Source: Bacteroides intestinalis (lineage in GTDB: Bacteria > Bacteroidota > Bacteroidia > Bacteroidales > Bacteroidaceae). Taken from it: a DNA stretch of 64,000 nt. How positions within the stretch are numbered: the first letter of the stretch is position 1; the number at the start of each line of letters is the position of its first letter. The position numbers were made by a program, and so were the translations under genes. Shown piece by piece: positions 8,578 to 16,420 of this stretch. The stretch lies in assembly GCF_003464595.1 (NCBI RefSeq), contig NZ_QRZF01000001.1, forward strand, positions 310,001-374,000. The letters run 5' to 3'. The notes under the pieces are model-generated. The model was not told the DNA's origin. It did not search any database and saw only the letters and a program-made list of their open reading frames with translations.

Positions 8578-9621
8578 ATGCGTGAAAAGGTAAAGAAGTT
8601 GTGGAAGCTTTGTTTTAACGACAATGACGAGTTTGTGAATATGTACTTTAATCTTCGCTATAACAGCGAAGTGAATGTTGCCATCGAAAGTGGTGATGAA
8701 GTCATTGCCGCCTTACAGATGCTTCCCTATCCGATAACTTTCCATGGTAATAGTGTACCGACTGCATATATTTCGGGTGCTTGCACTCACCCCGACTACC
8801 GTAGCCGGGGCGTTATGCGAGAATTGTTGTCCCAGGCATTCGGGCGCATGTATCGTAATGATATCGCATTTACGACCCTTATTCCTGCCGAGTCTTGGTT
8901 ATTTGATTATTATGCACGCGTAGGTTACGCAACGGCTTTCCGTTACGGTAAACGCACTTTTCATTTGCCAACAGATGAAACGGATGCTCCTTCTCTCACT
9001 TCATCTGCAGAGACTGGTTGGTGCTTTCAGGCTTACACAGACTATGATGAAGATGTCTACCAATATCTGAATCGCAAAATGCAGGAACGCCCTTGCTGCC
9101 TGCAACATACAAAGACAGACTTCTACGTCATACTGGCCGACCTCAATCTGAGTTGTGGGTGCATTTTCACTCTTTCGAATGAATCTGGAATTGCCGCTCT
9201 TGCCATTGTCTATCCCGATGAAGAAGCTTCCAAACTATTTATAAATGAACTATTTGCAGATACTCCCGAAGCAGAGCGTTTGCTGCTCACCCACATCTGC
9301 CAAGACATGCAGGCCGAAAGTCTTGATATCATCATACCTCCCGTAAAAGACCAAACCTCTTTCGATTTGGGTATGATACGCATCATTCAGGCCAAACCTG
9401 TACTGCAACTTTATGCAGCCGCACATCCCGAGGAAGAAATGAACATTGATCTCATTGACAACGAACTTTCAGCCAACAATGGTTATTATTACCTGAATAA
9501 AGGGAAATGTATGTATAGTCACAGACGCCTCCCAGGCGCACATGAGCAACTAACTATCGGGCAATTAACAGAAAAAGTATTTGCTTCGGAACAAGCATAC
9601 ATGAGTCTGATGCTGAACTAA
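8578..9621 (+). CDS. GNAT family N-acetyltransferase
   Basis: A 347-residue protein whose first about 140 residues form a GNAT acetyl-CoA-binding fold. Signs are the AYISGACTHPDYRSRGVMRELLSQ region, with the R/Q-x-x-G-x-A/V pyrophosphate loop as RSRGVM, and TLIPAESWLFDYYARVGY after it. The C-terminal half (about 150-347) resembles the extended arrangement of Eis-like acetyltransferases, but its substrate cannot be told. It follows the DUF2156 gene on the same strand and precedes a repeat-filled gap. Confidence 0.85.
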   Translation: MREKVKKLWKLCFNDNDEFVNMYFNLRYNSEVNVAIESGDEVIAALQMLPYPITFHGNSVPTAYISGACTHPDYRSRGVMRELLSQAFGRMYRNDIAFTTLIPAESWLFDYYARVGYATAFRYGKRTFHLPTDETDAPSLTSSAETGWCFQAYTDYDEDVYQYLNRKMQERPCCLQHTKTDFYVILADLNLSCGCIFTLSNESGIAALAIVYPDEEASKLFINELFADTPEAERLLLTHICQDMQAESLDIIIPPVKDQTSFDLGMIRIIQAKPVLQLYAAAHPEEEMNIDLIDNELSANNGYYYLNKGKCMYSHRRLPGAHEQLTIGQLTEKVFASEQAYMSLMLN

Positions 9622-9693
9622 CAAAAACATCAGCCTAGCTTAAATATGTAATGAGCTAAATGATAACTTTGTTCACTCCACACAGTAACTCCA

Positions 9694-9803
9694 TTTACAT
9701 GCCGAAGTAAAAGACGTTACATGCCGATGTAAAGGCCGTTACAATAAGGGGTAAAGGTCGTTACATCCGGCAGTAAATGCTTTTACATCTTGCAGTAAAT
9801 CAT
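9694..9803. repeat. 22-bp-period array of TTAC/GTAA inverted half-sites (five units)
   Basis: Five contiguous 22-bp units start at 9694, 9716, 9738, 9760 and 9782. Each unit is two 11-bp halves facing each other: the first carries TTACA, the second GTAAA. For example, TTACATGCCGA is followed by AGTAAAAGACG. Between the half-site cores the sequence drifts, but spacing never changes, with no insertion or deletion. The array fills part of the 640-nt gap 9622-10261 and encodes no plausible protein. Confidence 0.85.
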
Positions 9804-9888
9804 CGGTAAATACTATTGGCTGATTATCAACAAACTAACAAAAGTCCATCAGTAATCTTTAATTCATTCCCATCTCGTTTTGAGGGAG

Positions 9889-9972
9889 AGTTGACGAGTT
9901 AACAAGGGGACAAGGTTCCATGCGGCATAGGAGCATTGCGCAGCCCCTTGTTCCCTTGTCAACTTGTCAACT
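9889..9972. repeat. REP-like palindrome, GTTGAC/AACAAGG family, copy 1
   Basis: Long imperfect palindrome. The left arm begins AGTTGACGAGTTAACAAGG and the right arm ends CTTGTCAACTTGTCAACT. The loop TGCGGCATAGGAGCATTGCG reappears, reverse-complemented and with few changes, in the copy at 33680-33770. The rest of the gap up to 10261 holds only a weak 22-bp repeat (10052-10117). Confidence 0.85.
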
Positions 9973-10051
9973 GGTTTCCTTCCTTTCCATCCCGATATAA
10001 GCTAAATCATGTCTTGGAATTCCTTATTTTATATCTATATGGGTTGTAAGA

Positions 10052-10117
10052 CATTATTCAAGGTAGTCTCAGTCGTTATTCAAAGCTACCTCAGTCGTCA
10101 TGTTAGGTATCCTCTTC
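10052..10117. repeat. weak 22-bp direct repeat
   Basis: Three units of exactly 22 bp begin at 10052, 10074 and 10096. The first two share TTATTCAA and CTCAGT at the same positions, and the third is diverged (GGTATCCTC against GCTACCTC). The period equals that of the nearby 9694-9803 array. A 66-codon open frame covers this stretch but has no family resemblance and is not called a gene. Confidence 0.5.
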
Positions 10118-10261
10118 TTTTAAAATTAATCTCGCCAACTGGCAAAAACAGTAATTCAGTTACTTTTATCTGTAATCTGTATACAACGTTTATGGAACAT
10201 CTTCGGTAATTTTGCATTGTGAATGAAGCAGATATAAATCTTAATTTAATAAAGAAGTGAT

Positions 10262-10768
10262 ATGAAAAAGCTATTTTTATTTCCAGTAATGTTATTGTTT
10301 GCCCTTACAATAGCGGCATGCAGCAATTCTCCCAATGGTTTTGAAGAACCGGATACAGAACAACCGGAAACTTCCGGAAATGATGATGACGAAGATAATA
10401 AACCAGAAGAAAATAGTATGAAGATTAAAATAACCGTAGGTAACCGTGAAGTTACCGCAACGATGAAAGACAATGTTACGACTCGTGATTTCCTGTCACG
10501 TCTGCCTATAGAAGTTACAATGAACGATTATGCCGGAGCAGAAAAAATATTTTATCCGGAACCTGCATTCAATACCGAAGGTGCTCCCAAGGGACATACT
10601 CCATCCCGTGGAGATATTGATCTGTATGCTCCTTGGGGAAACGTCGCTCTCTTTTATAAAAGTGGAAGTCATAGCAGTGAACTGATACCTCTGGGACGCA
10701 TCGACGGAAACGGAATAGAAGCTTTTGACGTAGCAGGCAATGTAGTCGTGAAGATTGAAAGACAATAG
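10262..10768 (+). CDS. cyclophilin-like fold lipoprotein
   Basis: A 168-residue lipoprotein. The signal peptide ends in TIAAC with the lipid-bearing cysteine at residue 20, followed by an acidic low-complexity linker (about residues 25-55). Residues about 58-168 match the bacterial cyclophilin-like domain (Cyclophilin_like2 type): MKIKITVGNREVTATMKDN at the start, then PSRGDIDLYAPWGNVALFYK and the LIPLGRIDG strand. Such domains are usually not proven prolyl isomerases. It lies 27 nt before the cupin/CMD gene on the same strand, so the two are probably cotranscribed. Confidence 0.85.
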   Translation: MKKLFLFPVMLLFALTIAACSNSPNGFEEPDTEQPETSGNDDDEDNKPEENSMKIKITVGNREVTATMKDNVTTRDFLSRLPIEVTMNDYAGAEKIFYPEPAFNTEGAPKGHTPSRGDIDLYAPWGNVALFYKSGSHSSELIPLGRIDGNGIEAFDVAGNVVVKIERQ

Positions 10769-10795
10769 AATCTACCATCATAAAAACAAGATATT

Positions 10796-12052
10796 ATGAA
10801 TTTGAAAAGAATAATCATTGCCATAACGGTTGTTTTAATCGGTACAGGCAATATAAACGCACAAGATATGAAAACAGAAGTTCCAAAAATCAGTGACTTC
10901 CCGGTAGGGGAAGAGAATACTGGCTACGCACAGTATTTCACAGGTAAATCCTGGCTGGCACCTTTGACTACCAGCAAAGAATTAAATGTACCGATGTCCA
11001 ACGTTACGTTTGAGCCCGGTTGCCGCAATAACTGGCACAGCCACACAGGCGGACAACTACTGATTGCCGTAGGTGGTGTGGGCTATTATCAGGAACGCGG
11101 AAAGGCTGCACGCCGCCTGTTGCCCGGTGATGTAGTAGAAATCGCTCCCAACGTAGAACATTGGCACGGTGCCGCCCCCGATAGTTGGTTCTCACACCTT
11201 GCCATAGCGTGCAATCCGCAAACGAATCAGAACACCTGGCTTGAGGTGGTGAATGATGAAGAATATGCGGAAGCTGTAAAAGACAGAAGCAGTGAGAATG
11301 GAAAGGATGAGAATAGAATTGATTTATGTAAAAAGAGCTACACCCAACTATTCGGTGGAGAAGCTTTGACCGGAGAAGGAGCAGATCCGGAAATAATGGA
11401 TATACTTCAGAAATATATCTTTGGAGAAGTGTTCCACACAGGTGATCTGGATATGAAAACCCGTGAGATGATTACTTGCGTATCATTAGCCGCCATGCAG
11501 CAACTGCCACAACTAAAGAGTCATGCCGGAGCTGCACTAAACATAGGGGTAACTCCTATAGAACTGCGCGAGGCTATCTATCAGTGCGCTCCCATTATCG
11601 GTTTCCCAAAAGTATTGAATGCATTGGGCACAATAAACTCCACATTCACGGAAAGAGGTATCAAGTTACCTTTGGAAAAACAGGAGACAGTGACAGAAGA
11701 AAATCGCTTGGAGAAAGGTCTTGCTATTCAAAAACCGCTTTACGGAGAGACTATGAAGGAATTACTGAAAGACGTTCCGGGCGGCATGGGAGCCGACGTA
11801 GCACGTTTCCTGACTGAAGTTCATTTCGGAGATTTCCAAACCCGAAGCGGACTGAATACCCAAACGCGTGAATTATTGACCTTCTGCGTACTAACTGTAA
11901 TTGGTGCAGAGCCCCAACTACAATCACATCTGCAAGCCAATCTGAAAGTAGGTAATAGTAAGGAAACGCTGACTGCCGCTGTCATACAATGTATGCCTTA
12001 TATCGGTTTTCCGGCTGCAATAAAGGTACTGGATATTATCAAAGAAGCATGA
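10796..12052 (+). CDS. secreted cupin plus two carboxymuconolactone-decarboxylase-like domains
   Basis: A 418-residue protein with signal peptide 1-22 (cut near INAQ). Residues about 45-145 are a cupin barrel with metal-binding motif NNWHSHTGGQ and the second motif APNVEHWHGAAP. Residues about 190-285 and 315-415 are two tandem CMD/AhpD-fold helical domains with the repeated pattern TREMITCVSLAAM / TRELLTFCVLTVI and the LREAIYQCAPIIGFPK / LTAAVIQCMPYIGFP segments. No AhpD CxxC pair is visible, so a peroxidase role is unlikely. The combination resembles gamma-carboxymuconolactone decarboxylase/cupin proteins of unknown substrate, and export is unusual for that fold. Confidence 0.88.
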   Translation: MNLKRIIIAITVVLIGTGNINAQDMKTEVPKISDFPVGEENTGYAQYFTGKSWLAPLTTSKELNVPMSNVTFEPGCRNNWHSHTGGQLLIAVGGVGYYQERGKAARRLLPGDVVEIAPNVEHWHGAAPDSWFSHLAIACNPQTNQNTWLEVVNDEEYAEAVKDRSSENGKDENRIDLCKKSYTQLFGGEALTGEGADPEIMDILQKYIFGEVFHTGDLDMKTREMITCVSLAAMQQLPQLKSHAGAALNIGVTPIELREAIYQCAPIIGFPKVLNALGTINSTFTERGIKLPLEKQETVTEENRLEKGLAIQKPLYGETMKELLKDVPGGMGADVARFLTEVHFGDFQTRSGLNTQTRELLTFCVLTVIGAEPQLQSHLQANLKVGNSKETLTAAVIQCMPYIGFPAAIKVLDIIKEA

Positions 12053-12072
12053 TACTTTTTTCTATAAATCCT

Positions 12073-12537
12073 TTATTGACACAACCGTTTTAGCAAATCT
12101 TCATGATCCGGATAAAGTTTCGATAAACGATCGAACGTACCCAACTCAAAATCATCGAAGGTAAAACCGGGAGCAACGGCACAACTGACCAATGCATATC
12201 CGAAATGCGAAGGCAATTCAGCAGCAAACCAACATCCGGGTTCAATGGCAACCTGCTGTTCGCCCGAAAAGTCAGCAGTCATCAAGTGAGTAACTAATCT
12301 ACCATCGGGATGGATCACATGTAGCATCAAGGGATATCCCGCATGGTAGTACCATACTTCGGGAGAAGTCAGTCTATGGAAAGCTGATTTATCCTCATTT
12401 TCCAACAGGTAATAAATGGAAGTCATGGCTGATTTATCGTTATCAACCAGCTTTTCGGAACGAAATACTTCTTTGTAGTATCCACCTTCAGGATGGCGAC
12501 TCATATTCAGATGATTTATCCAGTCAATTGCTTTCAT
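12073..12537 (-). CDS. cupin domain protein, DUF985
   Basis: A 154-residue single-domain cupin of the DUF985 family. Segments NMSRHPEGGYYKEVFRS, SAFHRLTSPEVWYYHAG and the late PGCWFAAELPSHFGYALVSC and VAPGFTFDDFELG are family-typical. The longer frame begins with a TTG at 12558, but the ATG at 12537 gives the normal family N terminus MKAIDWINHLN. Function is unproven in the family; some members are annotated as sugar epimerase-like. It converges on the cupin/CMD gene with 20 nt between stops. Confidence 0.9.
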   Translation of the reverse strand: MKAIDWINHLNMSRHPEGGYYKEVFRSEKLVDNDKSAMTSIYYLLENEDKSAFHRLTSPEVWYYHAGYPLMLHVIHPDGRLVTHLMTADFSGEQQVAIEPGCWFAAELPSHFGYALVSCAVAPGFTFDDFELGTFDRLSKLYPDHEDLLKRLCQ

Positions 12538-12557
12538 ACCTATATTATTATTAATCA

Positions 12558-12597
12558 ATCCCGCTCTTCCATGATAAACATCATAGAAAAGCGGGAT
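12558..12597. terminator. strong hairpin between tldE and DUF985
   Basis: Arms ATCCCGCTCTTCCATGAT and ATCATAGAAAAGCGGGAT pair at 16 of 18 positions around a 4-nt loop. It ends the tldD-tldE transcript (minus strand) before the DUF985 start, although the T run on that strand is short. Confidence 0.7.
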
Positions 12598-12616
12598 ATC
12601 TTTTATTTAGAATCTC

Positions 12617-13936
12617 TTAAAGTCCACTGAAGTCAACTCCTTCAAACACTAATGAAGGAACCAGCCAGCTACGATCCGTACGAGCATCATTACCGATAGC
12701 CGCCAACGAATTCCATAGCGTCAGGAAGTTTCCGGTAACATTCATTTCATTGACAGGTTGCGTCAATTTACCGTTCTCTATGAGGAATCCTTCGATGCCG
12801 TAAGAAAAGTCGCCTGTGTTACTATTGCTGTTACCACCATTCAAACCGGTAACAAGGATACCATTCGCTACATCAGCAATTAAACCATTAAGATCTTTAT
12901 CACCCGGAGTAAGTACCAGACGTGACGGACCACTAATAGTAGGAGCTACACTCATCTTCTTGGCATTATAAGTATCAAAGAAGTAAGTCTTCAACACACC
13001 ATTCTCAAAGATTGGACGATGTTCCGTTGCCACACCTTCATTATCGAAATAACGTGAACCATTGGCACCTATCACATGTGGGTCATCCATTACGGTCAGT
13101 TTATCAGAGAATACTTTCTGATCCAGTTTATCAATCAGGAAAGAGTTCTTTTGCTGCAAAGAGGAACCATAAAGAGCGCTCAATACAGGGCTTAGCATAC
13201 GTCCCGAATTTATCGGATCAACCACCATTGTGTATTTACCAGACTTAGCTTTCTTCTGTCCCAATTTACGCAATACACGTTCCAATGCTACTGAACCGAT
13301 ATCTGTTTTAGGCAATTTATCATAGAACAGGGAGCTTCCATACCAATAATCAGACGGGCGGGCTTCACCCTCACCCTTAATGGCCACACTGGCAGAAACT
13401 GAATACCAAGTTGATTTGGATTCACCCTCAAAGCCGTTACTCATCAGACGATAAGAAGCATTTTCACCATCACTGTATGAGGTCTCTACTGAGATGATAC
13501 GGTCATTCTTACCCATAACTTCTCCAGCGGCAGCACGGGCCAAAGCTACTTTATCATCCGGATTGATGCCAAAGATCTTATCATCGAACATCTGCAAATC
13601 GGGTTTCCCACCTGTATAATAGCGGGCAGGATCTGCCAATACACGGAATTCATCCGGAGCCAGATAACGGGTAGACTCGATACCATTCTTGATAAATGTT
13701 TCAAGTTCTTTCTTATCCAGACGATTGGTAGAATAATTACCGTAACGTCCGTCTACATACACGTTAATTCCCATTCCACTTTCAGAAGCCTGTTGCAGAC
13801 GATCCATCTTAGCATCACGCAATTCAAAAGAAGTGTTTGAATTGGCATACAATACAACTTTGGCTGCCTGGCAACCATTCTTCAGAGCGAAATCCATCGC
13901 CCATTGAGCCAGTTTTTTATTATTATCTGTTATCAT
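12617..13936 (-). CDS. tldE: TldE/PmbA-type partner of the TldD metalloprotease
   Basis: A 439-residue protein of the TldD/PmbA family, second gene of a two-gene operon. It lacks the HExxxH zinc motif, as expected for TldE, which forms a heterodimer with catalytic TldD. Family segments include MGINVYVDGRYGNYSTN, MVVDPINSGRMLSPVLSALYG and the C-terminal TGDFSYGIEGFLIENGKLTQPV. The start overlaps the tldD stop by one base (TGATG), so translation is coupled. No signal peptide is present, in contrast with the TldD made from the same transcript. Confidence 0.93.
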   Translation of the reverse strand: MITDNNKKLAQWAMDFALKNGCQAAKVVLYANSNTSFELRDAKMDRLQQASESGMGINVYVDGRYGNYSTNRLDKKELETFIKNGIESTRYLAPDEFRVLADPARYYTGGKPDLQMFDDKIFGINPDDKVALARAAAGEVMGKNDRIISVETSYSDGENASYRLMSNGFEGESKSTWYSVSASVAIKGEGEARPSDYWYGSSLFYDKLPKTDIGSVALERVLRKLGQKKAKSGKYTMVVDPINSGRMLSPVLSALYGSSLQQKNSFLIDKLDQKVFSDKLTVMDDPHVIGANGSRYFDNEGVATEHRPIFENGVLKTYFFDTYNAKKMSVAPTISGPSRLVLTPGDKDLNGLIADVANGILVTGLNGGNSNSNTGDFSYGIEGFLIENGKLTQPVNEMNVTGNFLTLWNSLAAIGNDARTDRSWLVPSLVFEGVDFSGL

Positions 13937-15474
13937 CAGTTTTCTCCTCCTACAGTTAATTTACTTACTAAGGCCGAAGGCATACCACAAGTCACCGGAC
14001 AAGACTGTCCGTCCTTACCGCATGTCCACGTACCATTATCGATCTGATCATTGCTTGCCACCATCGTAATGTCTGCCAATGCTTTGGGTCCATTACCGAT
14101 AATGTTGATATCTTTGATAGGTTGCGTCAGCTTACCGTCTTCAATCATATAACCGAATTTTACGAAGAACGTAAAGTCACCTGCACCAATCTGCACCTGT
14201 CCGTTGGTGAACTGCTGTGCATAGATACCGTTCTTTACAGTAGAGATGATATCTTCTTCCTTCATATCTCCGGCTTCCATATACGTGGCACGCATACGAG
14301 GAATAGGAACATTGCGGAAAGTATCGCGACGTCCGTTTCCGGTAGGAGCCACACCGTAATGTTTAGAACTGATACGGTCGTGCAGGTAACTGGTCAATAC
14401 GCCATCCTTCACGATATAAGTCTTCTGTCCTTCTATACCCTCATCATCGAAGTTTACAGAACCACGATTGAAAGGAATCGTACCGTCATCTACCACACTG
14501 ATATGTTCATTACATACTTTCTTGTTCAACTGATCGGCAAAGATAGAAACATTCTTACGGTTGAAATCAGCTTCAAACGCATGTCCGATAGCTTCGTGCA
14601 ACAAGATACCCGAACCGCCGGATGCCATCACCACAGGGAGTTCACCACCTTTAGGCTTAATGGCTTTAAACATGATTGCTGTATTGTCTACAACTTCGCG
14701 AGCTATCACTTCGATGATATCATCCGTCATAAACTCAAATCCTTTACGATAGGAACGAGTGGCGTAGTTATTTTCCATACGTCCGTTCTCTTCCATAATA
14801 CAGAAAGCCATATAGGATACCATCGGACGGTAATCATAGTAAGTCACACCTTCTGAATTACAGAACAGCACATGTGTTGTGTTGTCGCTCAAAGAAGCCT
14901 GCACCTTACGTACACGATTGTCCAACGCAAAGACTTTATCATTCAGTTTTTGTAGATAAGGCATTTTCTCCTTCAGGCTCACTTCTTCCCAAGGGGTAAC
15001 TACAGAGTAACGGTCTCTTTCAATCGTCTTCTCCTTAAATGCAACAGGCTTTCCAGCCTTACCGGAAGAAGCAATACGGGCAGCCGTACGTGCGGCACGC
15101 AACATTTCTTCCAACGTTACACCTTCTACATAGGCATAACCGCTTTGATCACCGGCTAATACACGCACACCCATGCCAAAGTCAATATTTGAACTGCAAT
15201 TGTTCACTTTGCCGTCCATCAGGGCTACAGCATTATTAAAAGAGTGTTCAAAATAAAGGTCCGCATAATCCCCACCTTTTTCAAGTGCAGCAGTCAGCAC
15301 CTTCTTCAGGTCTGCCTCCGTTACACCGAAATGATTCATAGCCGCAGCTACAGCAGATTTGTTATCCGTGCCTCCCAAAGCTCCCCGTACCGTATCAGGC
15401 AAGGCAAGCGACGGAGCAGCCAGCGAACCTAATACTGCCAGACTCCCCATCCGTAAGAAATTCCGTCTATCCAT
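13936..15474 (-). CDS. tldD: TldD family zinc metalloprotease with Tat-like signal
   Basis: A 512-residue catalytic member of the TldD/PmbA family. The zinc motif HEAIGH sits in SGILLHEAIGHAFEADF near residue 300, and the C-terminal ITMVASNDQIDNGTWTCG with a further cysteine-rich tail is visible. TldD/TldE complexes degrade unfolded peptides and mature small peptides. The N terminus MDRRNFLRMGSLAVLGSLA has a twin-arginine-type signal (RRNFLR then a hydrophobic stretch to about residue 26), which E. coli TldD lacks. It forms an operon with tldE. No precursor peptide gene is recognised beside it. Confidence 0.93.
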   Translation of the reverse strand: MDRRNFLRMGSLAVLGSLAAPSLALPDTVRGALGGTDNKSAVAAAMNHFGVTEADLKKVLTAALEKGGDYADLYFEHSFNNAVALMDGKVNNCSSNIDFGMGVRVLAGDQSGYAYVEGVTLEEMLRAARTAARIASSGKAGKPVAFKEKTIERDRYSVVTPWEEVSLKEKMPYLQKLNDKVFALDNRVRKVQASLSDNTTHVLFCNSEGVTYYDYRPMVSYMAFCIMEENGRMENNYATRSYRKGFEFMTDDIIEVIAREVVDNTAIMFKAIKPKGGELPVVMASGGSGILLHEAIGHAFEADFNRKNVSIFADQLNKKVCNEHISVVDDGTIPFNRGSVNFDDEGIEGQKTYIVKDGVLTSYLHDRISSKHYGVAPTGNGRRDTFRNVPIPRMRATYMEAGDMKEEDIISTVKNGIYAQQFTNGQVQIGAGDFTFFVKFGYMIEDGKLTQPIKDINIIGNGPKALADITMVASNDQIDNGTWTCGKDGQSCPVTCGMPSALVSKLTVGGEN

Positions 15475-15572
15475 CTTTCTTTTTTTTAAGATTGCTAATA
15501 ATATGTTCTTTATATAAGTTCTGTTTTTCAGTATATAAGACGTTATTTAGTATCATTTTGTCACACCCGAAA

Positions 15573-16337
15573 CTAATTTTCTTTTGTCAACAGGCTTTCC
15601 AGTTCTTCCGCATTCAAACGTAAGTGGAATTGCCCTCTATAGGCTACAGAAATGGACCCGGTTTCTTCGGACACAATAATAGCAAGTGCATCGGATTCCT
15701 GAGAAATTCCCATCGCTGCACGATGGCGTAACCCTAGTTCCTTCGGTATATCCAGATTATGCGATACCGGCAAAATACATCCCGCTGCCTTTATACGCCC
15801 TTTACTGATAACCATTGCACCATCATGCAAAGGGCTGTTCTTAAAAAATATATTCTCTATCAGACGCTGGTTAATATCAGCATTGATAATTTCACCCGTA
15901 CGCACCACATCATCCAAAGGGAAGTTATGTTCAATCACAATCAAGGCTCCCACTTTTTGTTTGCCCATACTGATACATGCCATTACTACCGGCATGATTT
16001 CATCATGCTGCATACTCTCCTTCTTATTCCCTGTAAAGAAACGTACCAAAGCACTGGCATGCTGGTGTGAACCAAGCGTCAGCAAAAAGCGCCGTATCTC
16101 ATCCTGGAAGAGGATAATAAGTGCTACTACTCCTACACTCACCAACTTGTCAAAGATGGAACCGAGCAGTTTCATCTCCAATACCTGTGACACTACCAAC
16201 CATATCAATATGAATATCAGGATACCTGTAAACACATTGATGGAACCGGAAGCTTTCATCAGCTTATACGTATAGTAAAGCAGAAATGCAACCAGAAGAA
16301 CGTCAATAATATCTTTTACTCCAATATCAAAAAACAT
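15573..16337 (-). CDS. cdaA: diadenylate cyclase (c-di-AMP synthase) CdaA
   Basis: A 254-residue membrane-anchored diadenylate cyclase making cyclic di-AMP from two ATP. Three hydrophobic helices occupy residues about 8-75, and the DAC domain follows from about 95. Catalytic motifs are intact: SPLHDGAMVI (DGA) and ELGLRHRAAMG (RHR). Length is normal for CdaA. It lies downstream of folP on the same strand, an order often seen in Bacteroidetes, with a short repeat block between them. There is no YbbR-type regulator gene next to it, unlike in Firmicutes. Confidence 0.95.
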   Translation of the reverse strand: MFFDIGVKDIIDVLLVAFLLYYTYKLMKASGSINVFTGILIFILIWLVVSQVLEMKLLGSIFDKLVSVGVVALIILFQDEIRRFLLTLGSHQHASALVRFFTGNKKESMQHDEIMPVVMACISMGKQKVGALIVIEHNFPLDDVVRTGEIINADINQRLIENIFFKNSPLHDGAMVISKGRIKAAGCILPVSHNLDIPKELGLRHRAAMGISQESDALAIIVSEETGSISVAYRGQFHLRLNAEELESLLTKEN

Positions 16338-16339
16338 AA

Positions 16340-16420
16340 GAATTATGATTTATGAATTATGAATTATGAGCTAAGTGACTTTCCTTATATCACTTATCAC
16401 TCTATCACCTTATCACTATT
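16340..16420. repeat. short-period repeat block: ATTATGA and TATCACT units overlapping the folP stop
   Basis: On the plus strand a run of ATTTATGA/ATTATGA copies is followed by four TATCAC repeats with 7-8 bp spacing (16391-16417). On the minus strand this reads GTGATA repeats and forms the last codons and stop of folP. The same GTGAT(A/T)A theme recurs at 30273-30306 and 63774-63838. Confidence 0.7.

Noticed and set aside
9694..9803. Possible CRISPR array
   Set aside because: No alternation of constant repeats with unique spacers: every 22-bp unit is itself a variable inverted repeat, the units are contiguous, and no cas gene is in the window. The same applies to 29455-29542 and 40545-40654.
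10009..10209. 66-codon open frame in the repeat-rich gap
   Set aside because: Its sequence overlaps the 22-bp repeat, shows no family resemblance, and has no promoter or conserved neighbour. It looks like a chance frame.
12617..15474. RiPP biosynthesis cluster around tldD-tldE
   Set aside because: No precursor peptide, cyclase or exporter gene is adjacent. Neighbours are a DUF985 cupin and cdaA.
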